From: CSP1-5 sp964558395
GTDB lineage: Bacteria; Methylomirabilota; Methylomirabilia; Methylomirabilales; CSP1-5
Direction: 5' to 3'
Assembly: GCA_964558395.1 (NCBI GenBank)
Contig: CAZLDS010000006.1
Span: 1 to 64,000 of the forward strand
DNA length: 64,000 nt
Shown here: piece by piece, positions 16,104 to 24,803 of the stretch
Layout: the number at the start of each line of letters is the position of its first letter
Position numbering within the stretch: the first letter of the stretch is position 1
Program-made: the position numbers and the translations under genes
Notes under the pieces: generated by a model
The model's input: the letters and a program-made list of their open reading frames with translations, nothing else
Told to the model about the DNA's origin: nothing
The model's database searches: none

Positions 16104-17525
16104 ATGTCCATGGAAATGCGCCTCAGCCTCCGCCAAGCCCAGCGGATGATCATGACGCAATCGCTGCAACAGGCCATCGGCCTCTTGCAACTCTCTCGGT
16201 TGGAGCTCATCCAAGCGGTTCGGCAGGAGTTGGAAGAAAATCCGATGCTCGATGAAGAAATTCTGGAGGAGCCCCGACTGGCGGGCGAGGCCTCTGGGGA
16301 TGCGTCCGGGGATGATGAGGGTCAACAGGGAGAGGATCGCCTCGCCGATTTTGACTGGGAAAGTTATCTCGAAGATAGCTCGGACTATCGTCGGGAGTTT
16401 CCGCGGGAGGAAGTGGAGCGCTGGTCCCCCGAGGAACGACTGACGCGACCTCGCTCCCTGAGCGACCATCTTCTCTTTCAACTGCATCTCTCCACCTCGG
16501 ATCCTGGCCTCATTCAGTGGGCCACGGAAATCATCGGGAATCTCGATGAGAACGGGTATCTGGCGATGGACCCTGAAGAACTCCGGGGGAAGACATCAGC
16601 GGATCAGGAGCTGATCGAGAAAGCGCTCCGGTTAGTCCAGAGCTTCGATCCTCTCGGGGTGGCGGCGCGGGACCTTCGAGAGTGCCTTCTGCTTCAGCTC
16701 GAGGCTCTGAAGGATGGAGAGCAGGTCGCGGTGGCCCGCACCCTTGTCGCTGACCATCTGGCTGAGCTGGAAGGGCGCTATCTCACGAGGGTCGCCGACA
16801 AGTTAAAGGTTTCCTTTAAGACGATTCAAGATGCCGTGCTCCTGATTTGCTCTCTCGAGCCGAAGCCGGGGCGCACTTTCAGCACCGAGGAACCTCGGTA
16901 TATCACCCCTGACGTCTATGTCCTGAAAGTCGATGATCGATTTGTTGTTGTTCTGAACGAGGACGGGCTTCCGCGCCTGCGGATCAGTTCTTATTATCGG
17001 AGCTTGTTAAGCAAGGGGAGAGCGAGCTCGAAAGAGACCCGGGAGTACGTTGAAGGGAAGATGCGCTCCGCCCTCTGGCTGATCCGTTCCATCGAGCAGC
17101 GCCAGCGCACGCTATTCAAGGTGACTGAAGCCATTGTGAAGTTTCAGCGGGAGTTTCTGGAGAAAGGAATCACCGCTATGCGGCCCCTGACCCTCAAGGA
17201 GGTCGCAGAAGTGATTAGCATGCATGAATCGACCGTGAGTCGTGTCACCACCAACAAGTATGTGCATACTCCGGAGGGCCTCTTTGAGCTCAAGTATTTC
17301 TTCCATCGTGGGGTTCAAGCGACCGATGGTGAGGCGGTGTCCTCCCTCACGGTCAAAGAGTTGGTCCGGAGGCTGCTGACCGGAGAAGATATAGGCAAAC
17401 CCCTCTCAGACCAAAAGATCGTAGAGGTCCTCAAGCAGCAAGGGATCGAGATCGCCCGCCGGACTGTTGCCAAGTATCGCGGACAGCTCCGGATCCCTTC
17501 CTCGAGTCAACGTCGCAGATACTAG
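16104..17525 (+). CDS. rpoN: RNA polymerase sigma-54 factor RpoN
   Basis: Protein of 473 residues. Region I is clear (MRLSLRQAQRMIMTQSLQQA, then IGLLQLSRLELIQ), followed by an acidic region II, the core-binding domain, the HTH (LKEVAEVISMHESTVSRVTT) and the RpoN box ARRTVAKYRGQLRIPSS near the C-terminus. It recognises -24/-12 promoters and needs AAA+ activators; none is encoded in this window. Candidate target promoters are at 1773 and 19879. Confidence 0.97.
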   Translation: MSMEMRLSLRQAQRMIMTQSLQQAIGLLQLSRLELIQAVRQELEENPMLDEEILEEPRLAGEASGDASGDDEGQQGEDRLADFDWESYLEDSSDYRREFPREEVERWSPEERLTRPRSLSDHLLFQLHLSTSDPGLIQWATEIIGNLDENGYLAMDPEELRGKTSADQELIEKALRLVQSFDPLGVAARDLRECLLLQLEALKDGEQVAVARTLVADHLAELEGRYLTRVADKLKVSFKTIQDAVLLICSLEPKPGRTFSTEEPRYITPDVYVLKVDDRFVVVLNEDGLPRLRISSYYRSLLSKGRASSKETREYVEGKMRSALWLIRSIEQRQRTLFKVTEAIVKFQREFLEKGITAMRPLTLKEVAEVISMHESTVSRVTTNKYVHTPEGLFELKYFFHRGVQATDGEAVSSLTVKELVRRLLTGEDIGKPLSDQKIVEVLKQQGIEIARRTVAKYRGQLRIPSSSQRRRY

Positions 17526-17609
17526 TGCCGTTCCCACTCGTTCATCGACCCTACTTGCTGCACACGGTGGCGCCCCTCCCTCCCCTCCCCTTTCCTGAGG
17601 AGGTGTGAT

Positions 17610-18131
17610 ATGCAGATTTTTCTCACTGGACGCAATCTGGAAGTCACTGAAGCCCTCAGGCGTTACGCAGAAGACAAGGTGGGAAGGCTACAAAGGTACT
17701 TGGAAAAGATTACATCGGCCCACATCGTCCTGTCCGTCCAGAAATATCGGCAAATCGCAGAAGTGACGCTGCGGGTGAGGGACCTGACCATTCGCGGGGA
17801 AGAGAGCACCGTTGATTTGTATTCTTCTATCGACTTGGTAGTCGAGAAACTGGAGCGCCAGCTACAACGGTACAAAGGAAAGATCCTGGGCCATACCAAT
17901 CGGAGTGGAAGGTCACAAGGTCCACTGGTGTCCGGAGAGGCGCACGAGGGGTCCCGGATGGTAAAGGCCAAACGGTTTGCCATGAAACCAATGTCCCTTG
18001 ATGAAGCCATTCTGCAGATGGACTTATTGGGCCACGCCTTTTATGTCTTTCGCAACGCCCAGACCGATGAAGTCAATGTGGTGTACCGACGCCGCGAAGA
18101 TACCTATGGCCTGATCGAGCCCGAGACCTAG
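17610..18131 (+). CDS. hpf: Ribosome hibernation promoting factor, long form
   Basis: Protein of 173 residues. An N-terminal HPF/YfiA domain (MQIFLTGRNLEVTEALRRYA, EKVKRL-like helix, Ser/Lys-rich strands) is followed by a linker and a C-terminal dimerisation domain (FAMKPMSLDEAILQMDLLGH, AFYVFRNAQTDEVNVVYRR). The long form drives 100S ribosome dimers in stationary phase. The start has a very strong SD, GAGGAGGTGTG. The rpoN-hpf-rapZ order matches the proteobacterial rpoN locus, but ptsN and hprK are missing. Confidence 0.95.
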   Translation: MQIFLTGRNLEVTEALRRYAEDKVGRLQRYLEKITSAHIVLSVQKYRQIAEVTLRVRDLTIRGEESTVDLYSSIDLVVEKLERQLQRYKGKILGHTNRSGRSQGPLVSGEAHEGSRMVKAKRFAMKPMSLDEAILQMDLLGHAFYVFRNAQTDEVNVVYRRREDTYGLIEPET

Positions 18132-18163
18132 GGGACGTCAGGGCTCAGCACACCGGAGCGTAT

Positions 18164-19021
18164 ATGGAGTTTATTATCGTCACGGGAATGTCAGGTGCTG
18201 GCAAGAGCCAGGCGATCAAGACGCTGGAAGATCTTGGTGTCTTTTGCGTTGACAATCTTCCCGCTTCTTTGATCCCAACAGTCGCGGATCTCTGCGCCCA
18301 TTCAGAACAGCGGATCGATCGAGTTGCCTTTGTTATCGATGTTCGGGAGGGAGAGTTCCTTCGTCCTCTTCAGAAGGTCTTGGCGACTTTGAGGGAGCGC
18401 GGACATGCAGTCCATGTCATCTTTCTTGACGCGGATGATCAGGTTCTCGTCCGGCGGTTCAGTGAAAGCCGTCGGCCCCATCCGCTTGCCCCGCAGGGTG
18501 CAATTCTTGGGGGGATTGGTCTGGAGCGACAACGGATGACCCAACTGAAGAGTGAGGCGGACAGGGTCATCGACACAAGCGGTCTTACTATCCATGACCT
18601 TCGAAGGCTGTTGGTCAATACCTTCCGCGATCATCGACCGGGGAGCAAGACGACGATTAGCTTTGTTTCCTTCGGATATCGGCACGGCCTCCCGTCCGAG
18701 GCGGACCTCGTCTTCGACCTCCGTTGTCTTCCCAATCCTCATTTTCAGGAGGAGTTGCGGCCCCTGACAGGGCAGCATCCCGCCGTTGCGAAGTTTCTCT
18801 TGGAAGATCTGAACGTGACATCCTATCTGGACCAGCTGTGGGAGTTTCTCCATGTCACAATCCCTTACTATCTGCGCGAGGGAAGGGCCTATCTGATCGT
18901 TGCCTTTGGCTGCACTGGCGGTCGACACCGATCGGTGTGCGTCGCCGAGTGCCTGAGCCGCCAGTTTCAGGCGAAGGGCCTGGAAGTGGGGGTGCGCCAT
19001 CGCGATATCGAAAAAGAATAA
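18164..19021 (+). CDS. rapZ: RNase adapter / nucleotide-binding protein RapZ
   Basis: Protein of 285 residues with the P-loop GMSGAGKSQAIKTLEDLG (about 8-25), VDNLPASLIP, and the C-terminal domain FGCTGGRHRSVCVAECLS. RapZ senses glucosamine-6-phosphate in enterobacteria and directs RNase E to the GlmZ small RNA; outside that group the role is less defined. It follows hpf by 32 bases and precedes the lipoyl-ligase gene by four. Confidence 0.95.
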   Translation: MEFIIVTGMSGAGKSQAIKTLEDLGVFCVDNLPASLIPTVADLCAHSEQRIDRVAFVIDVREGEFLRPLQKVLATLRERGHAVHVIFLDADDQVLVRRFSESRRPHPLAPQGAILGGIGLERQRMTQLKSEADRVIDTSGLTIHDLRRLLVNTFRDHRPGSKTTISFVSFGYRHGLPSEADLVFDLRCLPNPHFQEELRPLTGQHPAVAKFLLEDLNVTSYLDQLWEFLHVTIPYYLREGRAYLIVAFGCTGGRHRSVCVAECLSRQFQAKGLEVGVRHRDIEKE

Positions 19022-19025
19022 TTGA

Positions 19026-19844
19026 ATGCCCGAAATTGCAAGCATCCCAGGGAAAGCACACTACGCTGGTCGATGGCGCCTTTTGCTCGACGAGCCGCGC
19101 GATGGCCCCACGAACATGGCCATCGACGAGGTGCTGGGGCTCGCGTGTGCGCGCGGCTGGAGTTCGCCCAGCCTGCGTCTGTACCGCTGGGCCGTCCCGA
19201 CCGTCTCGCTGGGGTACAACCAGCCCATGCGCGGCGAGATAAACCATGATCTCTGCGTCGAGCAAGGGATTCCTCTGGTCCGCCGGCCGACGGGGGGCCG
19301 GGCACTCCTGCACCACCACGAGCTGACGTACAGCCTTGCCGTCCCGATTCCGTACGGCAACCGGGGTGTTCTCCAAGATTACCGCTGGATCAGCCACTGC
19401 TTGCTCCTCGCCTTGAAAAGGTTAGGGGTGGTGGCGGCGTTGAGCCGAGGAACTCGGATAACGGATGAGGCCGGTGGTATGTGTTTTCTCTCGAGATCGC
19501 GGTATGAGTTGACCGTGAATGGGCGGAAAGTTTTGGGATCAGCGCAACGGCGGTTCAGCGGTGCCCTCCTGCAGCACGGATCCCTCTTGATCGATATAGA
19601 TCAGTCCGCCTGGACGACCCTCTTCCCCCAGGCGAGAGAGCTGAGAGCACGGGCAACGGCGCTCAAGAGTCTGCTGGGGCGATCGCCCGATTGGGAAGAG
19701 CTCGTGCAAGCCCTGCGGGGGGGATTTGAGGAGGGAGCCAAAGTTTCCCTCGAGCCGGGGGAACTGACCCTCCGAGAGCGATCCTTGGTGGAGGGGCTGG
19801 TGGCCAGCCGGTACGGAACCACCGAATGGACTTCTCGCCGCTAA
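19026..19844 (+). CDS. Lipoate-protein ligase A / octanoyltransferase LipM family protein
   Basis: Protein of 272 residues with the BPL/LplA/LipB fold: RWAVPTVSLGYNQP, RRPTGGRALLHHHELTYSLA, and CFLSRSRYELTVNGRKVLGS followed by AQRR. The Cys in GGMCFLS sits where LipM-type octanoyltransferases have their catalytic Cys, so transfer of octanoyl groups from acyl-ACP to lipoyl domains is likely; free-lipoate ligation is the alternative. It is packed four bases after rapZ with a weak ribosome-binding site, suggesting coupled translation. No lipA is visible nearby. Confidence 0.82.
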   Translation: MPEIASIPGKAHYAGRWRLLLDEPRDGPTNMAIDEVLGLACARGWSSPSLRLYRWAVPTVSLGYNQPMRGEINHDLCVEQGIPLVRRPTGGRALLHHHELTYSLAVPIPYGNRGVLQDYRWISHCLLLALKRLGVVAALSRGTRITDEAGGMCFLSRSRYELTVNGRKVLGSAQRRFSGALLQHGSLLIDIDQSAWTTLFPQARELRARATALKSLLGRSPDWEELVQALRGGFEEGAKVSLEPGELTLRERSLVEGLVASRYGTTEWTSRR

Positions 19845-19878
19845 AAACCCCTCCGCTAACGATCTTCTTTGGTGTGGT

Positions 19879-19894
19879 TGGCACGGAGTTGGCA
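19879..19894 (+). promoter_or_regulatory. Sigma-54-like -24/-12 promoter before the large TPR gene
   Basis: TGGCACGGAGTTGGCA matches the sigma-54 consensus at every position but one, with GG and GC exactly ten bases apart. It lies about 92 bases upstream of the ATG at 19987 and partly precedes a separate sigma-70 element. This is the best -24/-12 match seen in the window. Confidence 0.55.
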
Positions 19895-19896
19895 CC

Positions 19897-19925
19897 TTGA
19901 CAGTAAAACGGAGCTCTGGTACGCT
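19897..19925 (+). promoter_or_regulatory. Sigma-70 promoter before the large TPR gene
   Basis: TTGACA (19897-19902), 17-base spacer ending TGG, TACGCT (19920-19925). It directly abuts the sigma-54-like element, implying two modes of expression for the same gene. Confidence 0.5.
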
Positions 19926-19986
19926 AAACACGGAAAATGTATGATTTTCTGAGCCCTAGAGAGGGCTGATCCAGGGTTAGGTCCAT

Positions 19987-21786
19987 ATGGAGACGAAGCG
20001 ACAACACCTCGAGAGCGCTTTGAGCTACGTTCAGCAGGGAAAGCTGGATCGAGCGATTGCTGAATACGAGGCGATCCTCCGGGGTGATCCCAACGACTCC
20101 AGTGTGCTGAACGCGCTGGGAGATCTGTGTGCCCGGACGGGGAGTAAGGCGGACGCCATCCGATATTTCTCACGCCTGGCCGAAGCCTATCGAATTGACG
20201 GCTTGTATGTACGCGCCGTGGCTGTTTACAAGAAAATGCTGAAGCTTGACCCCTTGAACGCGGAAGCCTCGCTGGCCTGTGGGGAGCTGTACGCCGAGCA
20301 GGGGCTGGTCGCGGAAGCCAAGCTGCAATTCCAGGGGCTGGCCGACCATTACCTGAGGCGGGGTAATATGAATGGCGTGGTGGGGATGTATGAAAAGATG
20401 ATCCGAATAGATCCGGGACACCGCCCAACTTTGCATAAGCTTGCGGGGATCCTCGTGAGACCCGGGCGGGTAGAGGAGGCCTTGAACAACCTCAATGGTT
20501 TGGGCGAACGTCTCGTCGGAGCCGGACAGGTAGAAGATGCTGGACAGATTTTCGAAAAGGCAGTGGAGCTCTTGCGATCTCAAGGGCGGGAGGCGGATGC
20601 GGTACGCTTCGCGCAGGGGCTCGATGCTCTGGGTTCTCCTGGGGCGGGACTCGAGGATGCAACAGCGGCCCTTTCTCCCGGGGAAGGAATTAACCTGGAC
20701 GCGGAGCGAATACTCGCGGAGGAAACTTCCCCCCTGCAGATCTTCCCAGAGTCGCTTCTCGAAGAGGAAGGGGTATCGGCTCTGGAGGCGCCCGAGACGA
20801 TTGGGGAAAGATTGCAGCCCGATCTCGAGGACACGGCATCCCTTCATGATAAAGGCCTCTCCGTGGAGGATGCGGTGGAGGTCGATATCTCCATCGACGC
20901 AAGGACCGAATCCTTTGGGCGGATGGAGCCCGCGGCTATCGAGCTGGATCCCTCAAGGGAATCCGCAGAGCTGGTCCCCATTGCAGCAGAACCGTCAGAA
21001 ACTAGACGAGGGGTGGAGCCACAGACGCTGGAAGAGGAGCTACAAGAGGCGAACTTTTTCATGCAGCAGGGGATGCTCCAGGAGGCCCGGGCCATCTTCC
21101 AGCGGATTCTCCTACAGGATCCGGAACACCAGCTGGCTAAACAGCGCTTGGCGGAAATCGAGGGAGTAACACCAACGCCGACGAGTGAGGAAAGTCCTCG
21201 GCCGGATGTGAAAAAGCCGTCACTCTTTCGGGTGACTGACGCGAAAGCTCCTGAGGGGGAGTTTGTGGACCTTGCCGGCGAGTTGAATGCTGATCTGGGT
21301 CTGGCGGAGTCGTCTTCGTCGGCAGATCTCGAGCCCGAAGTGCAGGATCTGTTGTACCAACTCGATCAAGGGATCCGCGACCAACTCGACGTCGCGGACT
21401 ATGAGACACATTATAACTTAGGACTGGCTTATAGGGACTTGGAACTCTACGAGAAGGCCATTGAAGAATTTCGGCTGGCCGCCAAGGACGCTGCCCATCG
21501 GATTCGGTGCGCAAGCCTTATCGGTCTCTGCTATTTAGCCAAGGGGGAGCCTGAACAGTCGGTACAGGAATTCCTCAAGGGGCTTGCGGTGGCACAGAGG
21601 GGCACCGAGGAACGGTGGGCGATCCTCTATGATCTCGGCACGGCGTATGAGGCATTCGGGGACCTAAGAAAGGCGCTTGAGACTCTGACGACCATCCATA
21701 GCGAGGCGCCGAAGTTTCGAGACATTCGCGTACGAATCCGGGACGTGAGGGCCCGTATAGCAAAGATCCGAGGGTCCTCGCGATAA
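19987..21786 (+). CDS. Large cytoplasmic tetratricopeptide-repeat protein
   Basis: Protein of 599 residues without signal peptide or membrane helix. TPR repeats fill the first 210 residues (YVQQGKLDRAIAEYEAILRG, ALGDLCARTGSKADAIRYFS and following units). An acidic, probably disordered region covers about 215-340, and further TPRs follow at about 345-385 and 465-595 (YNLGLAYRDLELYEKAIEEF). Similar proteins accompany gliding or type IV pilus systems in delta-like bacteria, but nothing here proves that. It has stacked sigma-54 and sigma-70 promoter elements. Function is unknown; protein-protein scaffolding is inference. Confidence 0.85.
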   Translation: METKRQHLESALSYVQQGKLDRAIAEYEAILRGDPNDSSVLNALGDLCARTGSKADAIRYFSRLAEAYRIDGLYVRAVAVYKKMLKLDPLNAEASLACGELYAEQGLVAEAKLQFQGLADHYLRRGNMNGVVGMYEKMIRIDPGHRPTLHKLAGILVRPGRVEEALNNLNGLGERLVGAGQVEDAGQIFEKAVELLRSQGREADAVRFAQGLDALGSPGAGLEDATAALSPGEGINLDAERILAEETSPLQIFPESLLEEEGVSALEAPETIGERLQPDLEDTASLHDKGLSVEDAVEVDISIDARTESFGRMEPAAIELDPSRESAELVPIAAEPSETRRGVEPQTLEEELQEANFFMQQGMLQEARAIFQRILLQDPEHQLAKQRLAEIEGVTPTPTSEESPRPDVKKPSLFRVTDAKAPEGEFVDLAGELNADLGLAESSSSADLEPEVQDLLYQLDQGIRDQLDVADYETHYNLGLAYRDLELYEKAIEEFRLAAKDAAHRIRCASLIGLCYLAKGEPEQSVQEFLKGLAVAQRGTEERWAILYDLGTAYEAFGDLRKALETLTTIHSEAPKFRDIRVRIRDVRARIAKIRGSSR

Positions 21787-21918
21787 GGGATGGTGAGCTG
21801 TGTTAGGTTGGACTCTCCGGGCACCAGATTTCCTTGATCAGAGGCAAGGTGCCGTCTTGGAGGATGCCCTCGGTTAAGGACGTGGTCCGCTCGCTCACAT
21901 GATGCCAGGTGGCCTCCA

Positions 21919-22488
21919 TTGAATCTGCCGAATACGCTTAGCCTGGTTCGAATCTTCCTTGTCCCCTTTCTTGTCGTTTTCCTGATCGCCACCGCTGAAC
22001 CCCGGAATTATTTGGCGGCGGGCATCTTTGTTGCGGCGGTCTTTACCGATTGGCTGGACGGTCGGATCGCTCGGAGCCGCAGGCAGGTCACCACACTTGG
22101 GCAGCTGTTAGATCCCATCGCCGACAAGCTGTTGATTGCGGCGGCGCTTATCTCTCTGGTAGAGATCCGGCGGGTGGCGGCCTGGGTGGCCACAGTTATC
22201 ATTGGGCGAGATATTGCGATCACCGGACTCCGCAGCATTGCCGCGTCCCAGGGGCTCATCATTTCCGCCTCGCAGCTGGGAAAGTACAAGATGGGGGCGG
22301 AGGTGATTGCCGTGATTCTGCTCATCCTCGATCCCGGGGTCTCACGGGTTATCGGTCTCGCTCTTACCCTTGGAGGGTTGGCGCTCGGCGTGGCGCTCGT
22401 CTTGAGCGTTGCCTCCGGGATCGACTATTTTGTGCGCTTTTGGCGACAGCTCGGCCTTGGAGTAACGGTCCAATCCAAAGGGGATTGA
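21919..22488 (+). CDS. pgsA: CDP-diacylglycerol-glycerol-3-phosphate 3-phosphatidyltransferase
   Basis: Protein of 189 residues with about five membrane helices and the CDP-alcohol phosphotransferase motif in DWLDGRIARSRRQVTTLGQL and LDPIADK (DGxxAR, G, two Asp). It makes phosphatidylglycerophosphate, the first step to PG and cardiolipin. The start is TTG 21919 with AGGTGG upstream, giving the family's usual MNLPNxLSLxR beginning. lysC starts one base after its stop. A second family member lies at 35899. Confidence 0.92.
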   Translation: MNLPNTLSLVRIFLVPFLVVFLIATAEPRNYLAAGIFVAAVFTDWLDGRIARSRRQVTTLGQLLDPIADKLLIAAALISLVEIRRVAAWVATVIIGRDIAITGLRSIAASQGLIISASQLGKYKMGAEVIAVILLILDPGVSRVIGLALTLGGLALGVALVLSVASGIDYFVRFWRQLGLGVTVQSKGD

Positions 22489-22489
22489 G

Positions 22490-23722
22490 TTGGGTCTGAT
22501 CGTCCAGAAGTACGGGGGAACGTCAGTAGGAGACCTCGAGCGGCTGAAGCATGTCGCCAGACGGATCGTGGAGGCGAGAGGGGCCGGAAATGAGGTGGTG
22601 GTCGTCGTGTCGGCCATCGCCGGAGAGACGGATCGGCTTCTGCAGCTTGCTCATCAGGTCACCGAACATCCTGATTCCCGTGAGCTGGATGTTATCCTGG
22701 CGACGGGAGAACAGGTGGCCATCGGGCTCCTCTCCTTAGCTATCCAGGGCTGTGGGGCCAAGGCGCGCTCCTTTACCGGAACGCAGGTGCGGATTCTCAC
22801 GGATAACGTGCATACCAGGGCCCGGATTCTCAATATCGACGTCGAGCGGATCCGGCAAGCGCTCGAGGAAGGGGAAATTGCCATTGTGGCTGGGTTTCAG
22901 GGGGTCAACGCCGAGGAAGAGGTGACGACCCTCGGCCGGGGAGGGTCAGATCTCACGGCTGTTGCCTTGGCCGCCGCCTTACAGGCCCACGTCTGCGAGA
23001 TCTATACCGATGTCGAGGGAGTGTATACGGCCGACCCCACTCTGGTTCCTACGGCGCGGAAACTTGCCCAGGTCACGTACGAGGAGATGATCGAGATCGC
23101 GAGCCTGGGGACCAAGGTACTCCAGACACGGGCCGTCGAGTATGCCAAGAACTACAACGTGTCGATTCATGTACGTTCGAGCTTCACCAAGAATCCAGGA
23201 ACCCTGCTGGTCCGGGAGGATCAAGCCATGGAGAAGGTTGTGGTCTCGGGAATTGCCTATAACAAGGATGAGGCGAAGATCACGATCACTCGTGTGGTCG
23301 ATCGTCCCGGAATCGCCGCCAAGCTTTTTGGCAAAGTAGCGGAGGCCGGGATTGTGGTAGACATGATCGTCCAAAACATCAGCCAGGACGGTCATACCGA
23401 TATCTCTTTTACGGTTCCGAGGGCCGACTTTCGCAAGGCGATGGAGCTCGTCGATGGGTTGGCGAGAGAGATCGGAGCGGACCAGGTCCTTGGAGACGAC
23501 CGGATTGCCAAGGTGTCCATGGTGGGGGTAGGCATGCGGACCCATTCGGGCGTGGCCGCGAGGATGTTTGCTGCGTTGGCAAAAGAAAGTATCAATATCA
23601 TGATGATTAGCACCTCAGAGATTAAGGTGTCATGCGTGATCGAGGCGAAGTACACAGAGCTCGCGGTGCGGGTCCTCCATGATGCGTTTGAGTTGGCAGG
23701 CCAGCCGACGGGGGACAGATGA
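22490..23722 (+). CDS. lysC: Aspartate kinase
   Basis: Protein of 410 residues. The kinase domain begins KYGGTSVG (after the TTG start at 22490, with AAAGGGG upstream) and includes FQGVNAEEEVTTLGRGGSD and EIYTDVEGVYTADP. Two ACT domains at about 265-335 and 345-405 carry allosteric sites for Lys/Thr feedback. It phosphorylates aspartate at the entry to Lys, Thr, Met and Ile synthesis. It overlaps the comEA-like gene by four bases. Confidence 0.96.
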   Translation: MGLIVQKYGGTSVGDLERLKHVARRIVEARGAGNEVVVVVSAIAGETDRLLQLAHQVTEHPDSRELDVILATGEQVAIGLLSLAIQGCGAKARSFTGTQVRILTDNVHTRARILNIDVERIRQALEEGEIAIVAGFQGVNAEEEVTTLGRGGSDLTAVALAAALQAHVCEIYTDVEGVYTADPTLVPTARKLAQVTYEEMIEIASLGTKVLQTRAVEYAKNYNVSIHVRSSFTKNPGTLLVREDQAMEKVVVSGIAYNKDEAKITITRVVDRPGIAAKLFGKVAEAGIVVDMIVQNISQDGHTDISFTVPRADFRKAMELVDGLAREIGADQVLGDDRIAKVSMVGVGMRTHSGVAARMFAALAKESINIMMISTSEIKVSCVIEAKYTELAVRVLHDAFELAGQPTGDR

Positions 23723-24111
23723 ATATTCGTTCCTTGGCGCCCGCCGATGTGGCCTTCGCCACACTGCTCTTGCTGATCCTCGTTCTCTTCACCTTCAGGG
23801 CACCCACGATGGTGGAGGAGCCAGGTTTTACTGTCCGATCTGAGGTAAAGCCCGAACCGGATCTGCAACGTGACGGATCAGTCCTCGAGGGTCTTCGGGT
23901 GAATCCCAATCGGGCCGATGCGCAAGACTTGACCGCTCTACCGGGAGTGGGGCCAGCCCTGGCCGAGACGATTGTACAGTTTCGAGAGGTACACGGCCCT
24001 TTCGGGCGCCTCGGCGATCTTCGAGAGGTGCCGGGGATCGGCGCCAAGCGGCTGCAGAAGATGCGCCCGTATTTGACCCTGGAAGAGGAGGCGCGATGGT
24101 CTACCAAGTGA
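23719..24111 (+). CDS. ComEA-like helix-hairpin-helix DNA-binding membrane protein
   Basis: Protein of 130 residues with one N-terminal membrane helix (about 10-26), a short linker and a tandem HhH domain: VNPNRADAQDLTALPGVGPA, then FGRLGDLREVPGIGAKRLQK. This is the layout of ComEA, the DNA receptor of natural transformation, but the linker is short and no comEC is nearby. It sits between lysC and scpA with overlapping ends, so co-expression is likely. Competence versus another DNA-binding role cannot be decided here. Confidence 0.82.
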   Translation: MNIRSLAPADVAFATLLLLILVLFTFRAPTMVEEPGFTVRSEVKPEPDLQRDGSVLEGLRVNPNRADAQDLTALPGVGPALAETIVQFREVHGPFGRLGDLREVPGIGAKRLQKMRPYLTLEEEARWSTK

Positions 24112-24803
24112 AGCTTCCAGCATTTGAGGGGCCGTTGGACTTGCTACTCCATCTCATCCGGGTCGACGAAGTCGACATCTACGATATTCCGATCGCACGG
24201 ATTACCGATGAGTACTTCCAATACCTTGCCTTGCTCCAAGAGTTGGATCTTGACGTCGCGGGAGAATTCCTCGTTATGGCAGCCACCTTGGTGTATATCA
24301 AGTCGAAAATGCTGTTACCGGCTGACCCATCTGCACCCGAGGAGCCACTCGCAGAGGACCCCCGGACCCCATTGGTCGATATGCTTTTGGAGTATCAGCG
24401 CTTTCGAGCGGCGGCCGAAACGTTGTCGGGGCGAGAGGATCAGCAACGACAGTTTTTCTTTCGTTCGATCCCCCTGGAAGTTCCTGCGGGGGGAGAGACA
24501 CTTGAGGTGAATCTTTTTGACCTCCTTGCGGCGTTTCGGGAAGTGCTCGAGCGTGCCAAGGATCAGCCGGTCCTGGACATCGTTGCTCGGCCGGTGACCA
24601 CGGGCGAGCGGATGGTGGCGATCCTAGATAGGGTTGCAGTGGAAGCTTCCGTCAGCTTCGGATCGCTGTTTCCACCAGGCGCGGATCGGCGCACCGTGAT
24701 CATAACCTTCCTGGCCCTCTTGGAGCTTCTGCGGCAGGGATCGATCCGTGTCCAGCAGCGGCTCGACTTCGGCGAGATTGTCGTCATGCGAGCCCTGGCA
24801 TGA
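24096..24803 (+). CDS. scpA: Segregation and condensation protein ScpA (kleisin)
   Basis: Protein of 235 residues with the family N-terminus LPAFEGPLDLLLHLIRVDEV and DIYDIPIARITDEYF, an acidic linker near 80 and a C-terminal winged helix. ScpA bridges the SMC head and neck. It overlaps the end of the comEA-like gene by 16 bases and scpB by four. The SMC partner is encoded at 55787 on the other strand. Confidence 0.94.
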   Translation: MVYQVKLPAFEGPLDLLLHLIRVDEVDIYDIPIARITDEYFQYLALLQELDLDVAGEFLVMAATLVYIKSKMLLPADPSAPEEPLAEDPRTPLVDMLLEYQRFRAAAETLSGREDQQRQFFFRSIPLEVPAGGETLEVNLFDLLAAFREVLERAKDQPVLDIVARPVTTGERMVAILDRVAVEASVSFGSLFPPGADRRTVIITFLALLELLRQGSIRVQQRLDFGEIVVMRALA

